From SXOA01 sp051004015 (GTDB taxonomy: Bacteria; Planctomycetota; Planctomycetia; Pirellulales; Pirellulaceae): a stretch of 26,714 nucleotides of DNA. The stretch lies in contig JBPCKT010000103.1 in the NCBI GenBank assembly GCA_051004015.1, positions 1 through 26,714 on the forward strand, written 5' to 3'. Below the pieces are notes generated by a model. The model was given only the letters and a program-made list of their open reading frames with translations. It ran no database searches and was not told the DNA's origin. The position numbers were made by a program, and so were the translations under genes. Shown piece by piece: positions 20,097 through 26,714 of this stretch; the stretch's first letter is position 1; each line of letters opens with the position of its first letter.

Positions 20097-22154
20097 CTAC
20101 TCTTCTCTCCACTCCCCTTTGATACCCGGCGGCTTCAGGTCGTAGCGGCGGATTTTGCGGTCGAGGGTGCTTCGCTCGACTCCCAGAATGGCCGAGGTGC
20201 GGCTCTTGTTCCAGCCGGTAGCTTTGAGCGTGGCGTGGATATGCCGCTTCTCGACGTCGTCGAGCGAGAGCGGCTCGTAGGTGCTTTTGGGAAGCTGGAT
20301 GTCCCCCGATTCGCTGGACGTTGCCAGATTGGAGAGATGTAAGTCCTCCACATCGATGAACTCGCTACGGGCGAGCACCACCGCGCGCTCGATGACGTTC
20401 TTCAGCTCGCGGACGTTTCCCGGCCAGCGGTACTGCTGCATCCGGTGAATCGCCTCGGGCGTAAAGCCCCGCAGCTTGCGGCTGGTTTCGGCGTTGTAGC
20501 GGTCGAGGAAGAAGTTGGCGAGCTCCAGGATGTCATCCCCTCGCTTGCGAAGCGGTGGAACGAAAATCTCGACCACGTGCAGGCGGAAATAGAGGTCGCG
20601 GCGGAAGGAGTTCTCGGCGACTGCTTTTTCCAGGTCGCGGTTGGTGGCGGCAATCACGCGGACATCGACCTTGATCGGTTGCGAGCCGCCGACCCGCTCA
20701 AAGGGATGGCCTTCCAGCACGCGAAGGAACTTGGCCTGAATCGACGGGCTCATCTCGCCGATCTCGTCGAGCATCAACGTCCCCTGATGGGCCGCCTCGA
20801 ACTTGCCGATCTTCCGCTCGGTCGCGCCCGTGAATGCCCCTTTCTCGTGGCCGAAGAGCTCGCTTTCCAGGAGGGTTTCGGAGAGCGCGGCGCAATTGAG
20901 GCAGACGAAGGGACCTTTCTTGCGGGGGCTGGCGTAATGCATGGCCCGCGCGACCAGCTCCTTTCCCACACCGCTTTCGCCGCGGATTAGCACTGTTGCG
21001 CGGCTGGGGGCGGCGCGAGCGATCTGCTGCTGGACGGCATCCAGCACGGGGCTATTTCCCACGAGGGCGCTTTCCGCGCCAAGCTGCTTGCGCAATTGCT
21101 GGACTTCGCTCTGCGTTTGCGAAAGGTTTTCCGAAAGCTCTTGCTGCCGGGCAAGGTTCTTGAGAGCGAGCGCAACATTGTCGGCCACCGCGAGCGTGAA
21201 CTCCAAATCGTCAGGGTCGGCCACTCGGCCCGACTGCGTGGAATAGGTGTGGATCAGCCCCACGACTTTGCGGTCTTGCCGGATCGGCGCACAGATGACG
21301 CTGGTGGAATGGATCTCCCCCTTGCTGTCGCGGCTGCCGAGGTTGCTGTCCCCTTCCACATTACGGGCCAACACCGCCTCGCCATCGCGGAGCACCGTAA
21401 CGCCGAGAAAACTGGACAGCCGATGGTAGCTCGGCTCGATGTCGGTGCGGGATGCGACGACCGTGAGCTCGGTGGTCGCCACGTCAGCCGCTTCCTTGCC
21501 TTTGGGCAAGAGCAGCACCGCGCCGGCATCCACCTGCGTGCTGTCGAACAAGCCGTTGAGCGCCAGATGCGCCACCGCGGCAATGTCCGGCTGGCTGGCA
21601 AGCTCAAAGGCGAGCTTGCAGAGCTTGGTCGCCGCCTGTCCGAGTTTGGGATGCTCGAGCTCACCTCCGCCGGGACTAAGAAAGCGGGCATGAGTGCGGC
21701 GATGCGTGATCGCGGACGGCTCGCTGGAGGTGAGCACGTTGGAATCGCTGATCTCGCCGGTCTCCCGCACGGCCGGCGCACCCGTCACGGTTTCGTCGGC
21801 CTCGCTGAGCAGCGATGCCGGCGGCCCTTCCCCCGGAGTGTCTGGAAACGCCTTCGACAAATCCTGCACGTACGCCAGTTGGCAATGGGCGATGCGAATC
21901 ACCTCTCCCGGCGTCAGCGGATAGTCGCCACGCACCCGCTTGCTGCCGACGATGGTGCCGTTGCGGCTCTCCAAATCACGCAAGGTCCACTGCCCGCGAG
22001 TGATGAAGATTTCCGCATGGTTGCGGCTGGCCCGTTCGTCCTTGATGACGATTTGGTTGGTCCCCGCCCGGCCGATGGTGACGGTTCTTCCCGGGACCAA
22101 ACGGAAAACGTCGGTCCACTTCGACCCTTCGCGAATGACCAGGTACGCAAGCAT
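20097..22154 (-). CDS. FHA-GAF-sigma54 activator (AAA+) with Fis-type DNA-binding domain
   Basis: A 685-residue transcription activator. FHA domain (1-97) with SRNHAEIF and LESRNGTIV, which binds phosphothreonine; a Ser/Thr-rich linker; GAF domain (about 175-335); then an AAA+ domain with Walker A GESGVGKE (392-399), GAFTGA (439-444) contacting sigma54, Walker B LMLDEIGEM (460-468) and FRRDLYFRL; last a helix-turn-helix (about 635-675, TSAILGVERSTLDRKIRRY). All ATPase and sigma54-contact motifs are intact. The input is therefore a phosphothreonine partner or a GAF ligand, not a receiver phosphorylation; a Ser/Thr kinase elsewhere is the likely upstream signal. The gene is divergent from the DUF1598-like gene and on the same strand as the histidine kinase. 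Confidence 0.93.
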   Translation of the reverse strand: MLAYLVIREGSKWTDVFRLVPGRTVTIGRAGTNQIVIKDERASRNHAEIFITRGQWTLRDLESRNGTIVGSKRVRGDYPLTPGEVIRIAHCQLAYVQDLSKAFPDTPGEGPPASLLSEADETVTGAPAVRETGEISDSNVLTSSEPSAITHRRTHARFLSPGGGELEHPKLGQAATKLCKLAFELASQPDIAAVAHLALNGLFDSTQVDAGAVLLLPKGKEAADVATTELTVVASRTDIEPSYHRLSSFLGVTVLRDGEAVLARNVEGDSNLGSRDSKGEIHSTSVICAPIRQDRKVVGLIHTYSTQSGRVADPDDLEFTLAVADNVALALKNLARQQELSENLSQTQSEVQQLRKQLGAESALVGNSPVLDAVQQQIARAAPSRATVLIRGESGVGKELVARAMHYASPRKKGPFVCLNCAALSETLLESELFGHEKGAFTGATERKIGKFEAAHQGTLMLDEIGEMSPSIQAKFLRVLEGHPFERVGGSQPIKVDVRVIAATNRDLEKAVAENSFRRDLYFRLHVVEIFVPPLRKRGDDILELANFFLDRYNAETSRKLRGFTPEAIHRMQQYRWPGNVRELKNVIERAVVLARSEFIDVEDLHLSNLATSSESGDIQLPKSTYEPLSLDDVEKRHIHATLKATGWNKSRTSAILGVERSTLDRKIRRYDLKPPGIKGEWREE

Positions 22155-22315
22155 GAAGTGAGGGGATTCCCGCGTTTTTCGAGTCGCGCCGGCGGCGGGA
22201 AGTCTGTTCCAACTACCACCTTAGCTTGCGTGCCGCTCCGCTGGCAAGAGGCACTATTGACCAGCCGAGACCGTGCCACCCGGAATTTCCACGTGGCGAC
22301 TTTTTCAGCTATTTC

Positions 22316-22344
22316 TTGCAATTACCGGGCGGTCCAGTTAATCT
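22316..22344 (+). promoter_or_regulatory. Candidate promoter for the DUF1598-like gene
   Basis: TTGCAA (22316-22321) and TAATCT (22339-22344) with a 17-nt spacer. The match is fair at both hexamers. It implies a 5' leader of about 155 nt. Confidence 0.4.
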
Positions 22345-22495
22345 AAGACTGTGCTGGAGTACTCAGGCGAGACAGGCAACTGGCGACCTGCGGGGCGTTT
22401 CGCAGTGACTCCACACACCAGCGGGACGCACTTCCTACGGATCGGAGAGGGCCCACTGGCACGCGCGCGTTTTTTGCCAGGCATCGTTTTTTCTC

Positions 22496-22499
22496 GGAG
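22496..22499 (+). promoter_or_regulatory. Ribosome binding site that decides the DUF1598-like start
   Basis: GGAG lies 7 nt before the ATG at 22507. It supports that start, directly before a signal peptide, over the longer frame opening at 22351. Confidence 0.65.
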
Positions 22500-22506
22500 T
22501 GCAGGT

Positions 22507-23850
22507 ATGAAGATGAATCGCATCGTCGCCCTTATGTTTGCCTTCCTCGCGGCGGCCGCCATGCTGCCAGGACAGGCCCACGCTCAAAACAACGGCGGTG
22601 GCTTTTTCGGCCAGGCGGTCGGCGGTGTTTCCGTCTCCACGGATGGCTTTCTGGCAATGCCTATCACCAAAGATAGACTTCTTTCCCGCGAGGTTTTCGC
22701 CAAGGCCATGAAGCCGCAGGCGGAGACCTTGAAGAACAAGGTCGGCATGCGGATGATTTCGCTGCGGGCTATTGAGGAAGCGGTCGCCAAGAGTAAGGAC
22801 AAGAATGGCTATGACCTGCCGGAAGAAATCCTCTTCCTGGCCGGCATCCAGCGGATTGAGTTCGTCTTCCTTTATCCGGAAACAAACGACGTCGTGCTGG
22901 CCGGCCCCGGCGAAGGCTGGAAGGTGGATGAGAACGCCAACATCGTCGGCGTCACCACCGGCCGCCCCGTGCTGCGGCTGGAGGATCTGATGCTGGCGCT
23001 GCGGACCACCGAGAACGCCCGCAACGGCGGCATCAGCGTCTCGATTGACCCGACCGAGGAAGGCCGTCTGGAATTGGACCGCGTGCTGGCTTCCGTCCGG
23101 CAGTACAGCGAGGGCATTGCCGAAGTCTTCGAGAAGGCCCTCGGCCCGCAAAAGATCTCCATCACTGGCGTACCGAAGACCAGCCACCTGGCCCGCACGC
23201 TCGTTGCCAGCGACTACAAGATGAAGCGGATCGCCATGAAGCTAGAGAAGTCGCCCGTAAATGGCCTCGGCAGCTATGTGGACATGCTCAAGTCGCCTCC
23301 CAAGAACATGATGCCCCGCTGGTGGATGGCCTGCGATTACGAGCCGATGGCCAAGAGTGCCGACGGCCTGGCCTGGCAGCTTCGCGGCAAGGGAGTGAAG
23401 GTGATGACCGAAGATGAAGTCATCACCCAGGGCAAAGTGGCCGGTACCGGCAAGACCAGTGACGCCGCCCAGAAGTGGGCCGATACGATGACGGACAAAT
23501 ACGACGACCTCGCCGTCGCCGAGCCCGTCTTTGGCGAGCTGCGGAACGTGATGGACCTGTGCGTCATCTCGGCTCTAATCGCCAAGGAAAACCTGCTGGC
23601 CAAGGCCAACCTGGAACTCCCCACGCTCATGGGTGGCGAAAGCAAATTCCAGCCGACCCAGTGGAACGCCCCGACACAGGTCGCCACCGAGTGCAGCGTG
23701 ACGCATAAAGGCCGCAGCTACATCATCACCGCCTCCGGCGGCGTGGAAATCAACTCCTGGGCCATCGCCGACAAGACGGAGGAAGTTGCCGCCGTTGGTG
23801 AAACCCGCCAAAAGGCAGCCGCGAAGAATGCGGGTAGCTTGTACTGGTAG
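22507..23850 (+). CDS. Secreted DUF1598-like protein of planctomycete type
   Basis: A 447-residue exported protein. Residues 1-27 are a classical signal peptide (MKMNRIVALMFAFLAAAAM, cleavage after AHA). The mature part has FLAGIQRIEFVFLYPETNDVVLAGPGEGW in two blocks (about 112-140), RPVLRLEDLM (158-167), GGISVSIDPTEEG (178-190) and a C-terminal ECSVTHKGRSYIITASGGVEIN. The VSIDPTxEG and LAGPGEGW text is what I associate with DUF1598, a family known from planctomycetes with no assigned function. No membrane anchor, catalytic motif or repeat is clear. A clean terminator follows 40 bp after the stop, so it is a single-gene transcript. The family label is moderately sure; secretion is well supported. 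Confidence 0.75.
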   Translation: MKMNRIVALMFAFLAAAAMLPGQAHAQNNGGGFFGQAVGGVSVSTDGFLAMPITKDRLLSREVFAKAMKPQAETLKNKVGMRMISLRAIEEAVAKSKDKNGYDLPEEILFLAGIQRIEFVFLYPETNDVVLAGPGEGWKVDENANIVGVTTGRPVLRLEDLMLALRTTENARNGGISVSIDPTEEGRLELDRVLASVRQYSEGIAEVFEKALGPQKISITGVPKTSHLARTLVASDYKMKRIAMKLEKSPVNGLGSYVDMLKSPPKNMMPRWWMACDYEPMAKSADGLAWQLRGKGVKVMTEDEVITQGKVAGTGKTSDAAQKWADTMTDKYDDLAVAEPVFGELRNVMDLCVISALIAKENLLAKANLELPTLMGGESKFQPTQWNAPTQVATECSVTHKGRSYIITASGGVEINSWAIADKTEEVAAVGETRQKAAAKNAGSLYW

Positions 23851-23884
23851 GGGTTGGCCAAGAGCTGGTGCTGGCACGAAAGAC

Positions 23885-23923
23885 AAAAAGGCTGGTCCGC
23901 GAGTTTGCGGACCAGCCTTTTTT
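23885..23923. terminator. Bidirectional intrinsic terminator
   Basis: Perfect 11-bp stem GGCTGGTCCGC (23890-23900) and GCGGACCAGCC (23907-23917), loop GAGTTT, preceded by A5 and followed by T6. It lies between the convergent DUF1598-like and DUF1559 genes and works for both. Confidence 0.92.
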
Positions 23924-23969
23924 GTTACGCCTCACGCTCCAACTTTTGCCGCCTCTTTTCGTGGGAGAC

Positions 23970-24866
23970 TTACCGTCCCGGAAGGGTCACTAGGTCCGAC
24001 GACGCCCGCGTGATCATTGCCGCAAAAACCCGCGGTTCAATCTGCTGCGACACAAAATGCACGCTGCCATCGCCGAAAAGCAGATTCGCGCCGCCTGGAT
24101 GAAAGCTGTAGGTCTCATTGTCGTTGGTACAGTTCATGATGCATGTGCCGCCTCCTTCGCCCGACCCCTGCACCAAGCGGTCGGAACCATTGATTGCGAC
24201 CTCATACTCCGGATTTGCCCAAGCGCCGTGTTTGGCGATTCCTTCAACCTGTCGGCCCATTCGCCATAGGTACGGGCGGCCGGCATCTTCGACGAATAGT
24301 ACCGTCTGAGATAAACCATCGGTGACATTCCCCGTTGAACAGGGCAGGGGTGTTAGAATCCCATTAAAATCTGGCGGGGCGAAAGTCGGCCAGCCCGCGA
24401 GCGCACAATAACTCGCCGCTACACCGTGTGCAGGAGCGTAGTCACCTGTTGCCGGACCAAAGCTATAGGAGTAATCGACCATCCCATTGGACGGCGAGGA
24501 CGGGCACTGTAAAAACGGAATGACAACGCTGACCGCATTTCGATTTTCCAAATCGCTCCACGAAAAATCTAAGTCGTAGGCAACGCTAGACCCCTCGACG
24601 TATGGTAACAAGAGCGTGATCGCCGAAGACTCTACCGGAACTGCACGCGAACTAGGCGGAAACTCGCGGTAGACTCCCTCATAGTTGCTGACAGCGATGC
24701 CCCACTGCCGCTGATGATTTTGGCACTGCATTCGCCGAGCGGACTCCCGCGCCCATTGAATGGCTGGGATGAGCAAAGCAACCAAGACTCCGACAAGAAA
24801 GAGCGCGACCAGCAATTCAACGAGCGTCAGCCCACTGTAACGGCGCCTAAGGCAGTGGGGGTTCAT
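23970..24866 (-). CDS. DUF1559 protein with prepilin-type N-terminus
   Basis: A 298-residue protein. The leader ends YSG; cleavage after Gly12 leaves LTLVELLVALFLVGVLVALLIP, with Glu at +5, the type II/IV pseudopilin signature. The C-terminal FHPGGANLLFGDGSVHFVSQ (about 253-272) is the hallmark of DUF1559, a family expanded to dozens of copies in planctomycetes; function is unknown, probably a surface or secretion-associated pseudopilin with a globular head. Family length is usually near 300-350, so it is complete. The start at 24866 is the only one giving a short leader. The gene is divergent from the DUF1573-like gene, 150 bp apart. Confidence 0.92.
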   Translation of the reverse strand: MNPHCLRRRYSGLTLVELLVALFLVGVLVALLIPAIQWARESARRMQCQNHQRQWGIAVSNYEGVYREFPPSSRAVPVESSAITLLLPYVEGSSVAYDLDFSWSDLENRNAVSVVIPFLQCPSSPSNGMVDYSYSFGPATGDYAPAHGVAASYCALAGWPTFAPPDFNGILTPLPCSTGNVTDGLSQTVLFVEDAGRPYLWRMGRQVEGIAKHGAWANPEYEVAINGSDRLVQGSGEGGGTCIMNCTNDNETYSFHPGGANLLFGDGSVHFVSQQIEPRVFAAMITRASSDLVTLPGR

Positions 24867-24933
24867 GACTTAACGCCTCAATAATTGGCCTGTTCCGTCG
24901 GAAGAAAAAACGTCTTTTTTTTGAGTCGACTTC

Positions 24934-24962
24934 TTGGCAGCCTACCATTGCCGCCGTAACTT
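24934..24962 (+). promoter_or_regulatory. Candidate promoter for the DUF1573-like gene
   Basis: TTGGCA (24934-24939) and TAACTT (24957-24962), 17-nt spacer, in the 150-bp divergent region. The start of transcription would lie about 50 nt before the GTG at 25017. Confidence 0.35.
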
Positions 24963-25016
24963 GTCTACTGGCGCATTTCGCCATGAGTCGTTCCAGAGTT
25001 CTGCGGGAGCTTTGTT

Positions 25017-26099
25017 GTGCCCCGATTTCCATCCGGACGTGCTGGTTTGCTTGCTGCACTTGTCGCCGCATTCGCAATCGCGCTTGGTGCCTCGCTTTTT
25101 CCACTTCTTCAGCGGGACTCTGCGGCCGCTCGATCCGCCGTGGACGAGCGTTTCCACGAGGTACGGCACCGTGAGGTTACCGTGCGCGGGGACTCTCGAT
25201 CCCAAAGCGTCCCCATAGAATTCCGCGTGCGGAATCCGGGACCAAACGCAATTCACATTCATGAGGTGCAAAGCTCGTGCAACTGCTTGGGCGCGGACGT
25301 TGATAGCCGAGAGTTGCTGGCTGGGCGAGGCGCCACACGCCTGACGATGAATGTCCGTCTGACGCCCTACGAAAGGACCAAACAGGTTTCATGCGTTCTT
25401 GTTACAGATGATCCCGACGAGCCGCACAAGCGATTCTCGGCAAAGTTGAACGTAGTGCAACCCATTCAATTCGAGGAGGAATCCTACGACTTTGGCCAAC
25501 TGCGTCTGAACGACTCGGTGCGTCGGGAGTTCTCTCTGACCTTTTGCACGCGAGACAACACTCCTCCGAAACTCGTTAAAGTGGCCGGCAATGCCACGTC
25601 CCTCGACGCGATACCTGATTTCGGCCGTATCCGCAGCACGACCGTCAACGGTCTGGTGATTCATCACCTTCCCGTCGCAGTGACATTCTCGCCAGACGAA
25701 ACGTCCGTCGCCGTAGCTCTAGCGCTGCGTGCTTCCGCAATTGTGGACGGGAGTCCGGTGACCGCGGAACTACCCCTATGGTGGCGGCCCGAACGCCAGT
25801 TTTCCATGGCACCACGGCGAGCAATCCTGACGATTGAAGACAATGAATCCTCTCCCAAGCCCGTTTCTATTCGCGTTACTCGCAACGACCAAGGCTCATT
25901 TCGTATCAAACAAGTTGTGAGCAACAACAAGCTGATTTCGGCTTCTCTTGCGTCGCAGACCAACGACAGGGAAGCGGCGATTGAAGTGCTGTGGGTGGCC
26001 GAGGATTCGCTTCCTGGGCGTTTTGCCACAACGGTGGTCGTGACGACTGACCATCCTTTGGAACCTCGCTTGATTATTCCCGTGGTGTTCGTGAGGTAA
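25017..26099 (+). CDS. Exported DUF1573-like protein
   Basis: A 360-residue protein beginning with GTG at 25017, supported by GGGAG (25005-25009) 7 nt upstream. A signal or anchor helix (about 10-31) precedes Ig-like beta domains. FRVRNPGPNAIHIHEVQSSCNCLG (69-92, in blocks) with Cys88 and Cys90 matches the SCGC-type motif of DUF1573 proteins, and a second domain begins near IQFEEESYDFGQL. Family function is unknown; members are periplasmic or surface proteins, plentiful in planctomycetes and Bacteroidetes. Local GC is low (28 of 60 at 25441-25500). A gap of 72 bp leads to a secreted Cys-rich protein on the same strand, likely co-transcribed. Confidence 0.75.
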   Translation: MPRFPSGRAGLLAALVAAFAIALGASLFPLLQRDSAAARSAVDERFHEVRHREVTVRGDSRSQSVPIEFRVRNPGPNAIHIHEVQSSCNCLGADVDSRELLAGRGATRLTMNVRLTPYERTKQVSCVLVTDDPDEPHKRFSAKLNVVQPIQFEEESYDFGQLRLNDSVRREFSLTFCTRDNTPPKLVKVAGNATSLDAIPDFGRIRSTTVNGLVIHHLPVAVTFSPDETSVAVALALRASAIVDGSPVTAELPLWWRPERQFSMAPRRAILTIEDNESSPKPVSIRVTRNDQGSFRIKQVVSNNKLISASLASQTNDREAAIEVLWVAEDSLPGRFATTVVVTTDHPLEPRLIIPVVFVR

Positions 26100-26158
26100 G
26101 ACGTTGATGCGATGTAACTTGTACTGCGGTTTTGTATTTTGCAAAACATTCTATTGAA

Positions 26159-26163
26159 AAGGA
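26159..26163 (+). promoter_or_regulatory. Ribosome binding site for the Cys-rich protein
   Basis: AAGGA, 8 nt before the ATG at 26172; it selects that ATG, which starts a signal peptide, over the in-frame opening at 26139. Confidence 0.65.
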
Positions 26164-26171
26164 CTTTAGAA

Positions 26172-26594
26172 ATGAAAAGAGCGTTTTCCCGCCTATTGGT
26201 CGTTCTGGCCTTTTGTCTTGGAGCGACGTTAGCGATTGCGCCAACTGTTTCTCAAGATCCTCCGATTGTCGACGAGGTCAATCCTCCAAAGGGCGGCGAA
26301 CTCGGCGACTGCTATGGACAAAAGCTCTACGGAGTTGTGTCCAAATGTATAGAATCCCCTAATGCATGCACGGGCATACTTGGATGCTTCCTTTTGGAAA
26401 CACCATACGTTTGCCCGGACCTCAGTTGTCCGGCAGGCGGATGCGCGCATTTTCGCGGTGCCAACTTCAACACCGTTGGATACTGTGAATATGCGCCTGG
26501 TCAAACAGCGGTCTGCAAGAAGTGCATGTGGTTCGCCTGCGCTCAAGGCACCTTTTACCCCGTCTTATTCACCGCTCGCATGATGGTAGCTTGA
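26172..26594 (+). CDS. Small secreted cysteine-rich protein of unknown function
   Basis: A 140-residue protein with a signal peptide (1-24, MKRAFSRLLVVLAFCLGATL, cleavage near IAPTVS). The mature part has 11 cysteines spread evenly (GDCYG, SKCIE, NACTG, LGCFL, YVCPD, LSCPA, GGCAH, GYCEY, AVCKK, KKCMW, FACAQ), suggesting several disulfides or a metal site after export. I recognise no family. Its position 72 bp after the DUF1573-like gene and near a DUF1559 pseudopilin gene hints at a shared surface structure, but this is context only. The start is fixed by the AAGGA site. Confidence 0.7.
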   Translation: MKRAFSRLLVVLAFCLGATLAIAPTVSQDPPIVDEVNPPKGGELGDCYGQKLYGVVSKCIESPNACTGILGCFLLETPYVCPDLSCPAGGCAHFRGANFNTVGYCEYAPGQTAVCKKCMWFACAQGTFYPVLFTARMMVA

Positions 26595-26634
26595 ACAGGT
26601 ATCGGGTTGGTTGGTGGGGGTGTAGTCGCACGGT

Positions 26635-26654
26635 GGGGGCGGAGGGCCCCCTTT
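26635..26654 (+). terminator. Possible GC-rich terminator after the Cys-rich gene
   Basis: GGGGGC (26635-26640), 5-nt loop, GCCCCC (26646-26651), then TTT. The stem is strong, the T-run short. The rest of 26595-26714 is G-rich on this strand and I see no gene in it. Confidence 0.4.
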
Positions 26655-26714
26655 CCCCCAGAGCCGAGTTGTTGGTGGCGTGAGTGCGGGGGAGGGTCGG
26701 CGATGACAGAATGT

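Larger units (their letters stand above)
22155..22506. other. 352-bp divergent intergenic region with long leader
   Basis: It separates the activator gene (-) from the DUF1598-like gene (+). I see a candidate promoter at 22316-22344 and leader hairpins CTGCG (22387-22391) with CGCAG (22400-22404), and CTGGCA (22456-22461) with TGCCAG (22475-22480), the latter with a T6 run in its loop. No known riboswitch is recognised. No sigma54 -24/-12 element with correct spacing was found. Confidence 0.4.

Noticed and set aside
18509..22154. Calling the kinase and the activator a two-component pair
   Set aside because: The activator has FHA and GAF domains and no receiver domain, and the genes are separated by a 220-bp repeat block.
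22457..22477. Sigma54 -24/-12 promoter (TGGCAC...TTGC) upstream of the DUF1598-like gene, tempting because a sigma54 activator is divergent
   Set aside because: GG and GC are 16 nt apart instead of 10; the sequence is better explained as a CTGGCA/TGCCAG hairpin.
1..26714. tRNA, rRNA, CRISPR array, transposase or integrase
   Set aside because: I looked for cloverleaf ends, direct repeats with spacers and DDE or tyrosine recombinase motifs and saw none.

Overview
The window looks like chromosomal DNA from a planctomycete. The evidence is the set of families strongly enriched in that phylum: two DUF1501 proteins, a DUF1549/DUF1553 protein, a DUF1559 prepilin-like protein, a probable DUF1598 protein, a DUF1573-like protein and an FHA-GAF-sigma54 activator. 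The DNA is GC-rich, genes frequently switch strand, Shine-Dalgarno sites are often absent, and palindromic interspersed repeats are abundant. No tRNA, rRNA, CRISPR array, transposase or integrase was recognised.

Layout. Positions 1-521 are non-coding, with small palindromes. 522-4592 holds an ATP-grasp-like protein (-), a solitary DUF1501 protein (+) and a secreted alpha/beta hydrolase (-). 4686-6417 holds an orphan beta-class DNA methyltransferase (+) convergent with a polytopic membrane protein (-). 6623-8287 is a compact three-gene operon of lower GC: a TIGR04255 protein and two small conserved unknowns that I recall as its usual companions. It is the best candidate for an undescribed system. 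8349-13140 (all +) encodes a nitrilase-family amidohydrolase, an A-type Fe-S carrier (HesB/IscA), a GalT-like nucleotidyltransferase and a GH57 4-alpha-glucanotransferase-like enzyme, the last two pointing to alpha-glucan or hexose-phosphate metabolism.

13160-13640 contains a probable promoter, a cyclic-di-GMP-I (GEMM-I) riboswitch and a Flp-type pilin gene, which suggests pilus control by c-di-GMP. Convergent with it, the minus strand from 15308 down to 13645 carries a two-gene module (small unknown plus clan AA retropepsin-like protease) and a WD40 protein. 15332-18330 (-) is the typical planctomycete pair DUF1549/DUF1553 plus DUF1501. 18509-22154 (-) encodes a PhoR-like histidine kinase and an FHA-GAF-AAA+-Fis activator, separated by a nested palindromic repeat. 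22507-23850 (+) is a secreted DUF1598-like protein ending in a clean intrinsic terminator. 23970-26594 holds a DUF1559 prepilin-like protein (-) divergent from a DUF1573-like protein and a secreted Cys-rich protein (+).

A second theme is repeat invasion of genes. At least five kinds of palindromic or short-period repeat lie between genes. Two appear inside reading frames without breaking them (in the GalT-like gene and in the membrane protein gene). A third seems to encode the signal peptide of the alpha/beta hydrolase, and a fourth overlaps the N-terminus of a DUF1501 protein. Family assignments come from reading motifs by eye; no database search was run.
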